Assembly (NCBI RefSeq): GCF_002878395.1
Contig: NC_061118.1
Location: forward strand, 123,706,435 to 123,770,434
Length of the DNA stretch: 64,000 nucleotides
Direction: 5' to 3'
DNA from: Capsicum annuum
Lineage: Eukaryota; Streptophyta; Magnoliopsida; Solanales; Solanaceae
This document shows positions 34,739 through 47,239 of the stretch, piece by piece. Each line of letters begins with the position of its first letter. Position 1 is the first letter of the stretch. The position numbers were made by a program, and so were the translations under genes. The notes beneath the pieces are model-generated. The model was not told the DNA's origin, did no database searches, and saw only the letters and a list, made by a program, of their open reading frames with translations.

Positions 34739-37195
34739 TGTAAGACCCCACAAAAATCCTAAGTATATCTCAGTCCCTTAAAGATTGATAAGGTATCCCA
34801 GACTTAGAAAATTTTAGCTAGGTGTTAGAACTCAATATTTTCTAATTCCCTCAAAGTTTGAGGAATTTATTTAAGACCTTCCCAACCTCTAAAAGTTAGT
34901 TTTTAAGTTGATTCATGATCGGGGGGGTCAACAGTATATCTCAGGTAAGTTTTAGAATTTTTGGACAAGCGTAAGGGCATATTTGAAACTCCAAAATAGT
35001 AGCTCACGACAATTAGCCTGTCGCACCTCACCTAATTCGGTGCTAGGGGAAGCCAGCGATGGAGACCATGGTGCCTCACCCAGAGTGACGCTCCAGAGCT
35101 CGCGGCGCACTGGATTGTACGGTCCGTATATATTTTGCTATTTTGTTCCACATTTTTAAGGGCAGATGGATCATTTTCCTTCACCCCAAAGCTCCATTAC
35201 ACGAGATTAAATCCCCAAATAGCCAAATCCCTCATATTTTTCACAAAATCCTCTCAAGAACAATCCCTAGCTTCATTAAGTTCAAGAAACAAACCTCAAT
35301 AATTCAACCTAATCTCCATAAAGTTTGAGATTAAGGTATGTGAAGTGTTCATCCAAGGGTTCCTTCAACCCTTGGAGTTTAAGAAACTATTTTTAAAATA
35401 TCAAGTGTATTAATTTCATGAATTTCATGTTAGGTTTGATTACAATGATCAGTTGGGTTTCTAATCCATGTTTTATTACAAGTTTAATGTATAGTTAATT
35501 GATATATGTGTAGTATCATGTGAATCCATGTTAAACCCTTGAATGTATAAATTTATTTTGGTAGTCATGATGCATTAGCATGTTGTTCATGCCCAAGTCT
35601 AAGGTTGTGCTTTCCATGTGTTTGACAAAATGCCTAAGTGAATAAATTATGCATTGTGGTCCATTGGTGAACTTATGATAAATTCATTCTAGAACTACAT
35701 GTTCCAAATTTTCTCCCATGTTAAAGCTATACTTTGTAAGTGATTAATGGAGTGTCAAGGAGAATTGAATAGTGAAATTATGATATGCGAGCATGCATTT
35801 CCATTCATGTACAATACCAAGAATATGGAAAAAAGTATTAGTGACTGCATTATGAATAGTTGGTTATTGTCATGCTATCAAGAAGGGTCATGTCTTATTA
35901 TTATCTATGCTATCGAGTCCATGGGGTATTTAATACACGATAATTTAGCTATTAACCTAGAGCCCGTGTCAGTACAAAATAGTATCCGTCATGTCATAAT
36001 TAGTAGTACTCTCAATCAGATACAAAACTCAGTAAAACTCAGTAAACTCAGTATTAGTGCTGTTCAGTTTAGTACATCAGTTCAGTGTCTTTCGATTGGG
36101 AGTAGGACTTAGTACTGAGTACACCTAGGGATGGGGAATCACCTGCCAGTAGAGGGTGTGATCCTTAGAAGTAGTCCTTCTATTCCAAAACTATGTAGCC
36201 CGTGTAGGTTGAGACATCAACTTGCCAGTTGAGGGTTGATGAGGTGTCTTACCTACCAGTTGAGGGTACCACTATTCTTATCCAGAGTAGCTTCCAGATG
36301 AGGGTGACTCAGCATTTGTCTTTATCAATGGCACAGTACTAACAACCTTCCAACTAGGGTATGCTGGTTATATGTTTGCCTCACACTATCTCAGTTTCAG
36401 TTCTAGTCTCAGTATAGAATTCAGTTTAGTTCTACCAAAATCAAGACTATCAGACACAGTCACTCAGATCTGCATAGAAACTCAGAATAATTCTACAAAA
36501 ATTAGGTCTGTCACATAAAGTCACTTAGTTATTAGTAATAGAATATTAGTAAACTTAGATATCAGTAAACCAGTGATTCAGAACTCAGTATTCAGTGTTA
36601 CCATGATCTCAGTTATAGTTTAAACATTCATGCATGTACTCTCATTCAGTTATGTTCATGTTACTCAATCAGTTATTGTTCATGTATATGAACCCATACA
36701 TATCAGCCTATCTCACTTAGCATACCAGTACATTCAAAGTACTGATGCATACTTTTCTTTTGCGCTATGATATCTTATATCATCGGTTCAGACGCATGGG
36801 CTCCCAACTGCACTTAGTATCCCAATCCATCAGCAACAGAGTTAGTGGTAAGTCCTCATAGTTTGAGGACAGATTTATCATTTCAATTATATTAGTACTC
36901 AGTGTACTTCAGTAGTTGAAGTTAGTTGGGGAATTGTCCCTTCAGCTCCTTGTTTAGACAATAGAGGCTTTTCAGACTAGATTATTTCAGATAGATGTAT
37001 CAGTATTAAGTTCTCAGTATTGATATTCAATATTTATTTCATATTTGAACCTTATGGCAAATTTCTGCCTAATTTCCATATAATTATAGTATTTTTATTC
37101 TGTTATTACAGTAGGTACCAGTCATGGATTAACTTATGGTCATTTGGGATTATAAGCATCATGTAGCATTTGGGGTACAGACTCGGGGAGTTACA
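34739..37195 (+). repeat. Element D 3' LTR, full length
   Basis: The LTR is 2,457 bases, TGTAAGACCCC to GGAGTTACA. It includes the 200-base start missing from the 5' copy. It has the same landmarks as 27917-30124: the GC-rich patch at 35020-35115, the gttgaggg repeats at 36135-36330, and a gagtcctcatagtttgagg block near 36850. Confidence 0.85.
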
Positions 37196-38277
37196 AATAG
37201 GACCCACCAATCATATGTTGTCCAAAACCCAGAAATTCAAAAATTTTTATAAGGGTCCCAAACCCAATGTGTTTTAATTATGAGTCTTCATTACAAATAG
37301 TGAGTTTCTAAGAAGATTGTTCTCTTATGGTCCATTGATAAGCTTATTCCATGATTCAATGATAAATTGATCCATTAATATTAAGATAAGGTATGAAATC
37401 CATATTTATTTATCTTGATTATGATTTAAAGTAAAGAGAAGCATAACTGGTTTTCATGCTATAAAACCCTTATGCTAATTTAAGGTGAATTTCCTAAAGT
37501 ATGAGCATATAACTATTCTGGGGGTAGTATTTAGAATCAAGAAGGGAATAAGGATGAGTGTATCCTAAATTCCTAGAAACTATTAGCTACCATAGCTAAA
37601 AATTTTTCCCAATATGGATGAAGTTTAGTTACCACTTAAGTTAATTTTTGATTCTAATGGTAAGGATAGAACAACTCTCCCCAACAAGAGTAAGATGTTG
37701 GACTCCATGATAGCTTACATAGTTTATGTCTATTAGAAGAATCCCCCATAAGAAAAAATAAAAAGTAAATCTTGTAGAACAAAGTATTAAGTCTCATAAT
37801 GTTTATCCTTATGCTTTATTACTCATGTTTATAATTTTGCAGTCTTTGTTTTATTCAAGATTAAGGTGAGTCATTTACACTTAGCATGTATCATTTGAAT
37901 GTCTTTGTGTATACTCAACTATTGTTTTACTTAAGCATTCACCCCCACATACTAAGTATATTGTAGGGGTACTGACCCCAGATATATGTCTATGTGATAT
38001 ATTGTCTTACAATGTATGTTCTGGTACTTGTTTCTAGCTACACTATTGACCACGAGCATCATCACCTACATCCTAATATTTGGTGAGTCCTCCTAGTTTG
38101 ATATTTCCAAGTTAAAGATTTCTATTAAGATATGTCTTTTTCTACCTTCAAGCTTCTATTTATGTTAGTTCAATTTTCTTAAGAGTTTAAAGATAAGTAG
38201 GATTAATAGGTTACCATGGGACTACTCGTAGTATTGAGAACCATGTGAAGTCTAGGGGTTGCTTTTGGGGTGTTACA
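37196..38277 (+). repeat. A-type LTR, right part (candidate second half of A's 3' LTR)
   Basis: It ends GGGGTGTTACA at 38277. The segment 38045-38270 matches the A 5' LTR end (30-419) in the same orientation, including the taagtag.(a)ttaat.ggtta block and the final gtctaggg. It starts directly after the D LTR. Either it is the rest of A's interrupted 3' LTR or a separate truncated copy. No gene is seen. Confidence 0.65.
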
Positions 38278-39585
38278 AGATGTGGTGCAGGTTGATTGAA
38301 GGTTCTTATTTCAAGTGGTGAGTATCCATCATCAACTTCTGAATATCTCATTTCCCAAGCAGAAGATGTCTTTTTTATTTCTTGTCATTACTTTATATTT
38401 GAAGCTCTTATACATATCTAGACTAGTTCTTTAAAAAATATAAGCAATTTTTGTTAAAGGTACTATCTATGAAGGGTGTGATGTGGTCTAGAAAGAAGAG
38501 AAATCTTATCATGAGGTTTATTTGTCCTTATGAATTATGGGTAAGTTTTGATGGACTATTTTGAGTCTATTTTATTGGTTATTTTTGTTGTTATTTGCAG
38601 GTACTTATGCTACCACATCCACAAATCTGCACCAATGGTCAGATATCACAACCGTGTGGTTGCATTAGTGTTTAAAAATTCCACTTCATCGAAATAGAGA
38701 AGTGTCGGGCTTGACATCTATTAAGAGCCTTATCCACACGGATAAAGATGTCAGTAACTTTGGAATTTCCTTGCATCTACTAGCTCACACCTTTGAGAAG
38801 ATTCCACTTCTATGAAAGTCTATGTGGATAGTGACTCCCACTGTTATAGAAGATTCATTGCACCTGGAACATCGCACCTGTGACCAAATATCTCCGTAGG
38901 TGTGGAGTTCGTTGTAGGTAAACAGTGGACTTTCCTCTTTTTAGTGTTATTTTGATATTTCAATTTTTGGAACTTGAAAACTCGATTTTGGAAAAGCTAA
39001 TAGGGGTTTTGCAAGTGTTCTTTTTGGGATTTGATTCTTATACTAAATTTACACATTTCTAATGATGTAAATATATTTTTTTCTTCATACTTTAATTTTA
39101 TACTACAAAAATTTAGGAATTTTAGGATAAAGATAAAAATGATAATGTGATGATTTGAAGAATAATTTTAACTTCATTTTCAATATAGTTTCATATTTGG
39201 GTTCCTTAAGTTTTTGGTAATGTAATTTTCAATTTAAATTTAAGTATGGACATATGGGTGTCTATGGTTCCATTTTCTTATGAAGAATACATATGCGATC
39301 AAATTGTGCTCATTCAAAGTATTTACATACCAGTTACTTTTATTGGAGTAATAGGGAGATGAAGGGTCTCATTTTGAAGAGATGATGCACATCTTTGCAT
39401 ATGGGTTCTTCTATTACATAAAAGGTTTAAATGATTGACTTAATTAGGTTATTATTACTCATCCTTGATTATTGGGTTTTAGTGAGAAAGGTGGGAGTGA
39501 TTTATAATGCTTGATAGTTGTTGATGATTATTTTACTTCCTCTTATGATAATTATTTTGGTAAACCAAGAGACATTTATGGTACT
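38278..39585 (+). other. LTR-like noncoding spacer, unclassified
   Basis: There is no usable reading frame. The segment 38600-38920 is richer in GC and has words like cgcacctgtgacc and gtaggtgtggag, resembling the GC-rich part of some Solanaceae gypsy LTRs (from memory), and is flanked by AT-rich sequence. If A's 3' end is at 38277, this would be what A inserted into. I cannot define its ends. Confidence 0.35.
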
Positions 39586-41611
39586 TGTAATGACCCAAAC
39601 CATCTTTATGCTAAATTAGGAGGTAAAATTTGCATTAGTCCTTTCTTAAGCAATTTTTAAGAAATTCAGGACTAGTCTAGTGTTGGATGATTTGTGAAGT
39701 TATATAGTCTAAGATAATCTAACACTAATGTGATTATTGGTGGTGATGTTTTATTTAAATCTTAGATAGATAACAATATTGGAAGTTGTAGTAACTTGTG
39801 TCACTTAAAATGGGGTTATAGAACTCTGATTATTGATTTTATTATAGAGGAGTTGGTTAATAAGGTCATTTTTCAAAGAATATGTTGTAAAATGATCATA
39901 GTTGGAGAGTGTCCTCAAGATTCTGCCTTAGGATAGCTCTAACGAAAAAGGGAACTGCTACAGTTTGACAAGGTACCATTTTCGTAGAAGCTTGGATTAC
40001 ATCGCAAACCATTGCAGTGGTAATTTAACTGCTATATCAGTAACAAACAATAGTTTGACAATTTTAAACTAAGAAAATGTTTTTTATTCCCCGTTATCTA
40101 AAAAATACAAGAGAGCTCTAGGGAAGGTGAATTTCTATAGAATTTAGAATTTTTAATCTTTAGAGGTAAGCTTATTACATTCTAAACTTGAATTACTCTT
40201 TATGATCTTTGAAAACCATTAGGAAACTTGTTCACGATGGAATTGGGGTTTAACACTAATTCATGAAATTGATGTAAAATCATGGAAATGAGTAAACAAT
40301 TAGAAGATAATGATTCTAGGGTGTAAGAAAATATTGATTAATGTGAAATCATAGTTGTTTATGCTAAATAAAATGGGAATAATGATATTTAAGGATAGAA
40401 AAACCATAACATGATAATTAAAGTTAATTTTATGGTTAAAATAGTTACATTTTGATCACTTGTAGCTAAAGAGAGATGAAAATATTGAAATGGATGTGTG
40501 ATCCTATTGTTTTAGATCTAGAACAAGTTGAAAGGGAAAGATAAGACAAGTTTGTGGCCAACAAATATTGTTTAGCATGGAATCATGAAAGATTAGACAA
40601 GCTTAGCTCTACGCTTGTATGTGTATTGAGTAATTATGAATGTTTTCAATCACTACATAGGATTATTGATTGCATTACATATTCATACACATTAATATTA
40701 TTGAGATGATGGTGATGACGATACGTAACTCATGATGTTTATGAGGTTGTTGATGATGGTGGTGATATGGATGAGATGATGAAGTTGATGATGTAATTGA
40801 AATAGTGATCATGATAATGATGATGATTTTTATGAGATTGAGAAGGGAAAAATATGATACATACATCTTGCATTCATACAGTTATTCATGTGCACTAAAT
40901 ATTGGTTACAATTATGTGTTGTGATGCAACATGTTGTTGAAAATAGCTAAGTATAAACTTGTGTAATGTGAGCCTATTATTCTTCTTATGTGAAGTGTTA
41001 TAAATATGTTGATTTCTCTAATTAAGGGTGTTGTGATGATCATTGTTGCTCATATTTGATTTTCTTATTTGCATAATGGTGAGTTTAGTCGGCCTATGAT
41101 TTCTGCCAGTACTTGTTGGTATACTAATCTACATGCACTCTTATATTTGTTGAGTGCATAGTGTATCTTGACTTTTGAGATATGACCTCAAATTTAACCA
41201 GCACTACTGGATTCCAATTTTAGGATGAACACCATGACTAGACAACCATTGGAGCTTAATCATTATTCATGTCCCTTATTTTGTGACTAAACCATTCCTT
41301 TATATAGTTTCTTATTCTAGACAATCAATTAGTTTTAGTAGTTGATTTCATTTTTATGTTCTTGTACGGTAACTTTAGGTCTCTAGGATGTAATAAATAG
41401 AGCTTTCCACACTCTATTAACTTATGAATGATGATGTCGGTTTTACAGTTTATCTATTCATCGAATAAATCCCTTTTAGAATCTGTTTTAAAATGAGGTT
41501 AATATAAGACAAATGTGAAAGTAACAATTGAGTTAGTGAGGGTTGAGTTTAGTATGGCTTTCACTCCATAGGTTAGTGTAGATGTCAATTATGACCTTTT
41601 GAATTGAGACA
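39586..41611 (+). repeat. Element F 5' LTR
   Basis: The LTR is 2,026 bases, TGTAATGACCCAAACC to TTGAGACA. It includes a degenerate gat/gatgat-rich stretch at 40700-40830. The open frame on the minus strand there (40675-40866, His/Ser/Ile-rich) is a simple-sequence artefact. No gene is seen. Confidence 0.72.
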
Positions 41612-41613
41612 AA

Positions 41614-41627
41614 GGTGGTATCAGAAG
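41614..41627 (+). other. Element F primer binding site
   Basis: ggtggtatcagaag follows the LTR end by two bases; the TGGTATCAGA core is intact. Confidence 0.75.
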
Positions 41628-41830
41628 CTTGGGTTCGTAAATGTCATCATACACAAATAGGTTTAGTAGATTCTTGTGGAATGGTATGGAGATATCTATA
41701 CTTTTCTTCGAGGGGATACAAAACCTAAGGAAATAAATTCCTTTGTTTCTTCATTTGGTTCAATTACTTGATTCTAGTTGGTATCTAGTGATACGAATTC
41801 GTATCTAGCTCTTTCATTCATATTTTGAAG

Positions 41831-42409
41831 ATGGTGAATACATATTACACATGGCTCCCTAGCACCAGTACCAGCACTAGAGCTAGCAGTAATGCCTGCA
41901 CCAACTGCTGAGGCTGCAATTTAGGGTAGGTCACACGTGAGGGGTAGGGTCAAGAGAAGAGAAAGAGGGGCAACATCTGTCAGGGGCAAAGATCGGTCAA
42001 CTAGAGGACTGGCTAGGTAAAGGTCTTCATCTTGTCCTCACCATAGGATGCTCTAGATTTAGCTTAGGAGGAGGATAAAGAGATTAAGGAAAAGGAAATA
42101 TTGGTCCCATAAAATGGATACCTGCACAAAATGGAGCAACATAAGTACCCTTAACTGTAACATTGATTCAGCTGGTGTTGGGGTACTTAGGCAGTTTGAT
42201 GGGAACCAATGATACTTCTTTAATTATAGTATTTCCATCCGTAATCCTACAAAATGTAGTTACTGTGGCCCCTACGATGGACGAGGGCTTAGAGATAGGG
42301 GTGTATCCCTGACAAGACTTTGACCAGTAATGACAAATCATAAAAATGGATTTTTTTTTAAGTTTATGAAGATGAAACCCTTAGTATTTGAGGTTACAAA
42401 GTCAAAAAA
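41831..42409 (+). pseudogene. gag: Element F gag N-terminal fragment
   Basis: It starts MVNT at 41831, then changes frame to a Pro/Ala segment (LAPVPALELAVMPAPTAEAA) and an Arg/Gly-rich segment (RGRVKRRERGATSVRGKDR) at 41850-42010, the usual N-terminus of this gag type. The last recognisable piece, FFKFMKMKPLVFEVTKSK, ends where the E LTR begins at 42410. An apparent 68-codon frame (42330-42536) runs across that junction and is a chimera of F gag and antisense E LTR. Several stops precede it. Confidence 0.72.
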
Positions 42410-43554
42410 TATCACGATCCAATTTATGAGACATGATGGCACCTACTTTATCTCGCTAATAGGTAAGACAAACTATAGTCATAGAAAGATACAATGGACT
42501 AACTCGGTGGAAAATGGCGTAAAACTTGAAAATTAATAATTAAAAACTTAGGTAGCAATTAAATCATCATAATAGTGCAATATATAGATAGAAAATCAAC
42601 AATCATCACAAGAATAAGTAATTTTAGTACAAGAGCTACTGGAAATAAACTTTGAGTACTAAATAGTCAAATACAATTTGTCTCAAAGATGAAAGAATAG
42701 ACATATATAAATCAAAGGAAAAAGGGTAACTCTGATCTAAGATCTCATCCAATCTCCGAAATCAACCCTACACGAGCGTCTAATCAACAGTGAAAACTAA
42801 TACTCTTATCTAGACCTAAAAGGTACAAAAATGTAGTATGAGTTCCAAAACCTCAGGTACTCAGTAGGCATCACAGACCGACTGGTGTAAATTATTATAC
42901 AAGTATGATAAGATATAAGCTAAAATATGAAAAGTCAAGCAAAAAATGGTAAACCTTAGAATAAGCTTTGACATTATTGTACATAAATAAATAAATGCAT
43001 CCAAAATAGTAACATAAAGATCACATAACTATAACAACAATATTGGGGCCCATAAGCTAGTAAGTGGGGAAAAGTAAATATCCCAACACAAGGCCTCATA
43101 AGCCTAAAAGGTATAATCAAGGAAACAAAGTGACCGAATAGCCAAAAATTATCAAATTATCATGCAAAAACCAAGAATCCATCTAAACCACATCATCTTA
43201 TACATAACTCCCAATGTTGGACTAGAGCTGGAACATAATAGTATCATCATCATTTGTCGGGCTTAAACAAAAACTCATATTATCAAGATTATCATCAAAT
43301 ACAGTACTCAAACTAGAACTCAGATTTATAAACTGTATCAACTAACCATATCAACAAATCATACTAATAAAATAACTCAATAGTTTACACCAATGGACTA
43401 TAACAATAGATCATCACTTTTGCTCATATCTATACATTGAACCAAGAATCACAACCATAAGTCTTATTAGTACCTACACCCATAAACAATACCAATACCA
43501 TATCTATTAAGTCATGCTAGTAACCATGCCCATATGCCATGTCAACAGTCATAT

Positions 43555-43905
43555 TCATAAGTTATTTCAATAATCATATTTATAAGGCATTAATTATATC
43601 CATAAGTCATTAATCATATCTGTAAGCTATTAATCATATCATTAAGTGATTAGCCATATCTATTAGACACTAATCATATCTATGAGCTATTAATCATATT
43701 TATAAGCCATTAATCGAATATAAAACCCATTAATCATTTCTATAAGCCATTAACCATATCTATAATCCATTAATTGTGTCTATAAGCCATTAATCATATC
43801 TATAATCCAATAATCATGCCTATAAACCATTAACCATATCCATGATTCATTAATCATATACATAAGACATATAATTGATCATATCTATATCGGTATCATT
43901 AAGCA
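43555..43905. repeat. Minisatellite of about 19-20 bases inside the E 3' LTR
   Basis: Roughly 16 diverged tandem copies of a unit like ccattaatcatatctataag. The E 5' LTR has a homologous array at 57415-57840 with a different copy pattern and an added TA run, so the array has changed length since insertion. Confidence 0.85.
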
Positions 43906-44829
43906 TGTTGATAGGCCATATCATTAATCATATCAGGAAGCCATATAAATAACTGTATATATAAGACATATCATTAGCAACACCCGAAATTAGCATCTAT
44001 CTTTCAATATCCAACTAATATACTTATTAAATATATTCAATCTCCTCAAGTCCCAAACCAAACATTAATATAGGTATATCATGCATAAATAAGTCTACAA
44101 GGCTAACACAAGTCTTGTCTTAGGATGGGCAAATCTATTTTAGGCAACTTCTACCTAAGACATAAGTAACAAAGATAATTATTCCTAATTTACGGTTTTG
44201 CAATAGCCTAAATGGTTCAACTAATCTAGATATTCTCATTCATACTTCTAATACCTAAATTCACCATATCTATCACAATATCATTACCATATGATAAGAT
44301 AGCTCAATCTTTGAAGAAGGTAAACCTAGCCTACCTGGATGTCGAAGAAAAGCCCAAAGAATCTACTAAACCATCAATTTTCCTTATTAAGAAGCTTCCG
44401 CAAGGTGTCGTGCTGTCAAATCAGAATCTACTTATCAAAATAAGAACAATGATACCCATATTGCACTATTGTGCTTTGGATCCAAAAAGTATGTGAAAAT
44501 CCCATGTGGGGCCCGCTTGTGGAATCACACTTTCAAAAATAACACAACGCCCCTCAATGCTCAAGGAACCTTTATCCAAAAAATAGTGAATTCCATGCTA
44601 TAATTGTGCTAAAATCAAGCCACTAAACTTTTAGGGGTTTTAGATAAGAATGGATAGTTAGATCATGAAAATAATAGAAGCTTACAACAAATTCGAAGGA
44701 GAAATGCTTAAATAAACTTTACCCAAGCTCCAAAACTACCCATAATTGATTCTCCCTAGAGTTTCCTCTTTTTAGTGTTCAACATTCTAAGGAATGAGAG
44801 AAGAATGGTGAAAATCTGGCTAAGTGGGG

Positions 44830-44837
44830 TATTTATA
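44830..44837 (-). promoter_or_regulatory. Candidate TATA box of the E LTR
   Basis: TATAAATA on the minus strand, within ggttataaataccccac, in the expected interior of a minus-strand LTR. The 5' LTR of E is cut at 59007 before the matching position, so E's own upstream promoter is gone. Assigned by motif only. Confidence 0.4.
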
Positions 44838-45559
44838 ACCTTCCCTAGTATGTGGATGCCGCTAAAGAGGACAATGAGCCGCCTTAGCCGTTGGTGCTAA
44901 AACACCCAGTTGATCACTACAGCGTTCCCTCACAAGCATAGCACACCGCTAAAGTGGCACTTGTCAAGTTGGTCAGGGTAACTGAAGCAACCTCTGCTAA
45001 AGCAACCTTTAACCATATTTCCTTGGATCAGTTGGAGACTTGGAATATTTTGAGTCTCACCCACTCCTCAAGATTTATTCAAAATACGATATTTGCAAAT
45101 GAACTATGATACTCTATAAAATTTGATATTCTAGACTCAATGACATAACCAAATTTCCATCCAATGTTGTTTTGATAAAAGATAAGTCCCACACACACTT
45201 GCCATTTTTCATAACTTTCGGCCAATAGCCCAAAATGAGTTCGGTAGCCTTGAGACCCTTGCCAAGGATCCATCCAACCTAAAATTGTTGTTTCAAAACT
45301 ATTAGAACTGTAAGAATTGGCATATTAGGTCATTTAGCTAAAATTTTCACATGTTAGTTAATCTGAACCAGCAAAGCCTTTAAAATAGAGAATTGGCTTT
45401 AAAACCAAAGATGCTAGATAACCAAACAGTAAGTTTAAGCAAGTTATAAATGACTTGGGGAAACTATAGGAAATATATAAATGGTGAAAATGAGGGAAAA
45501 TAAAGAAAATGACCTAGAGGGTCATTACAATATCCACTACTAAAACAACTTTCATCTGT

Positions 45560-46920
45560 GAAAGTAAAGGATTAGGATGTACCGAAATCCTTGAACAAAT
45601 GAGGATACTAGGTCTGTATCTCACTCTTGATCTCCCAAGTAGCCCCCTATATAGGGCGGTGCCTTTGTTGAACCTTAACTACTAGAATCTCTCTAGTGCA
45701 TATCCGCCTGACATTAATAGCCAATATAAGCACTGGCTCCTCCACGAAGGTTCACTGTTCATCCAACTGAACTAAGTCCCATATAAGTACATGATAAGGG
45801 TCAAAGATGTATCTCCCCAACATAGAAACATAAAAAATTAGATGGACAACAGCAAAATTTATGGGTAAATCTAACTCATAAGCCATCTCACCAACAATGA
45901 GAAGAATCTCAAAGGGTCTAATATATTTGGGGCTGATCTTTCCTTTCCTCCCAGACCTTATCATACCCTTCACGGCTGATATATAGAGAAATACCCAGTC
46001 ACGAACTCCAAATCTCAAGGCACAAAGTCTACGTTCTGTATCAGCTCCTGCCTACTCTGAGCTGCCCTCAACCTATCCTAAATCACCCTGAGTCAATCTA
46101 AAAACTCTTGAAGCAAGTCAATACCACGGGGCCTAATCTCGGAAGTCTCAAACCATCCAACTAGAGAATGACATCTCTTAAAATATAATGCCTTAAAAGG
46201 TGCTATATCAATATTCAAATAGTGACTATTATTATATTTAAACTTAACAAAGGCTATGTATTTCTCGCACTAACCTCCAAAATCTATCACATATGCTCGA
46301 AGCATATCCTCGAGAACCTGAAAATTCTACCTTGACTGCTCTTTGGTCTGATGATGGAAGGTTGTACTGAGATCCACTTGAGTACCTAAATCCTCTTGAA
46401 AATCTCTCCAAAGGATAGAATTGAACACTAAACCCTTATCTAAAATGATAGATATAGGTGTACCATACAAACAGAATATCTCACTAACATAGATGTGAAC
46501 TATTCTCTTAGGGCCAAAGGACATCTAAATAGGAATGAAATGTGCCAACTTGGTCAACCGAATCACAATGAACCAAAAATAATTGGAACCATGGAAAGTA
46601 TGAGGGAACCCACTAACAAAGTCCATTGTAATCTACTCCCATTTCAACTCGAGAATAAGAAACCCCTAAATCAAGCCACCAAGTCTTTGATGTTCGGCCT
46701 TCACCTGTTGCTAACACGGGCAATGAGCTACAAAGTCCACCAATCTCTCTTTATACCACTCCACCAAAATGCTATGTCAAATCTCAATACATCTTAGCTA
46801 CACCAAGGAGAATAGAATATCTAGAGCTGTAAGCCTCGTGAAAAAATGATAGAATTAAGTCATCAACCCTCAAAACATAAATGCAACTATCAAATCTCAA
46901 AACACCCTAAGAATCTATGG
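45560..46920 (-). pseudogene. int: Element E integrase and chromodomain-like tail, pseudogene
   Basis: Minus strand. Core piece 46524-46327: MSFGPKRIVHIYVSEIFCLYG, then ISIILDKGLVFNS with the second catalytic Asp kept (LDKG), and FHHQTKEQS, where the Glu block is deformed. The next open piece, 46018-45752, reads FGVRDWVFLYIS, GMIRSGRKGKISPKYIRPFEIL and YELDLPINFAVVHLIFYVSML. The tail to 45560 has EEPVLILA, VVKVQQRHRP and YPHLFKDFG with stops. The tail wording differs from A-D, so E is another chromovirus-type family. Confidence 0.8.
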
Positions 46921-47239
46921 TAGATCTCTTGGACTCACCACTCAATAGCTGATAATGGATAATGCAAAGTCTTTTATCCTCAAACTGGCAATCCAAAATC
47001 TTCTCAAATAGCAACGACTTTATCGTAACACTAGCAAGAATCCGCCTAGTGCCTAAAATATCAAATTGCACCATTAATTAGTCTAAGGACTAAATGTCAT
47101 ATGCCAGCGACAAATGAGAAATTGAAATGTAAGCCATGCTACCATACTCACTATCTTTCGGCTCAAGACATCCGCTACTATATTTTCCTTGCCCTGATGA
47201 TACAAGATAAAAATGTCATAATACTTAAACAACTCCATC

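Larger units (their letters stand above)
27917..37195 (+). mobile_element. Element D: Ty3/gypsy element of the A family, 5'-truncated and internally replaced
   Basis: D consists of a 5' LTR at 27917-30124 (truncated start), primer site 30128, gag remnant, protease, RT, a noncoding block at 32011-33964, integrase C-terminus and a 3' LTR at 34739-37195. The gag start is shared with element A. It lacks about 650 bases of gag and all of RNase H and the integrase core, so it could only have moved with proteins supplied by another copy, if those losses preceded its insertion. Confidence 0.8.
39586..42409 (+). mobile_element. Element F: Ty3/gypsy 5' end, cut by element E
   Basis: A complete 5' LTR, a primer site and about 580 bases of gag are present. 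The element stops at 42409, where an antisense LTR of E begins. The rest would lie to the right of E, beyond or near the window end, but I see no continuation. The left flank base set is GTACT (39581-39585), whose partner is not visible. Confidence 0.75.
42410..45529 (-). repeat. Element E 3' LTR, full length
   Basis: The LTR is 3,120 bases. On the minus strand it starts TGTAATGACCCTC (at 45529), and its other end on the plus strand is TATCACGATCC, a decayed TGTCACGACCC. It contains a minisatellite (43550-43900). A short open frame at 44311-44496 (KVNLAYLDVEEK) recurs with stops in the other LTR (58551 on) and is part of the repeat, not a gene. Confidence 0.8.

Noticed and set aside
40675..40866. 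His/Ser/Ile-rich frame on the minus strand
   Set aside because: Produced by the gat/gatgat simple-sequence stretch in the F LTR.
43555..43905. CRISPR-like array of short repeats
   Set aside because: Units are contiguous with no unique spacers, diverged and AT-rich, and the genome is a plant; it is a minisatellite in an LTR.
44311..44496. Open frame starting MKKVNLAYLDVEEK, seemingly conserved at 58551
   Set aside because: Both copies are the same position of the two E LTRs; the second has stops. Similarity is explained by LTR duplication, and it lies antisense to the element.
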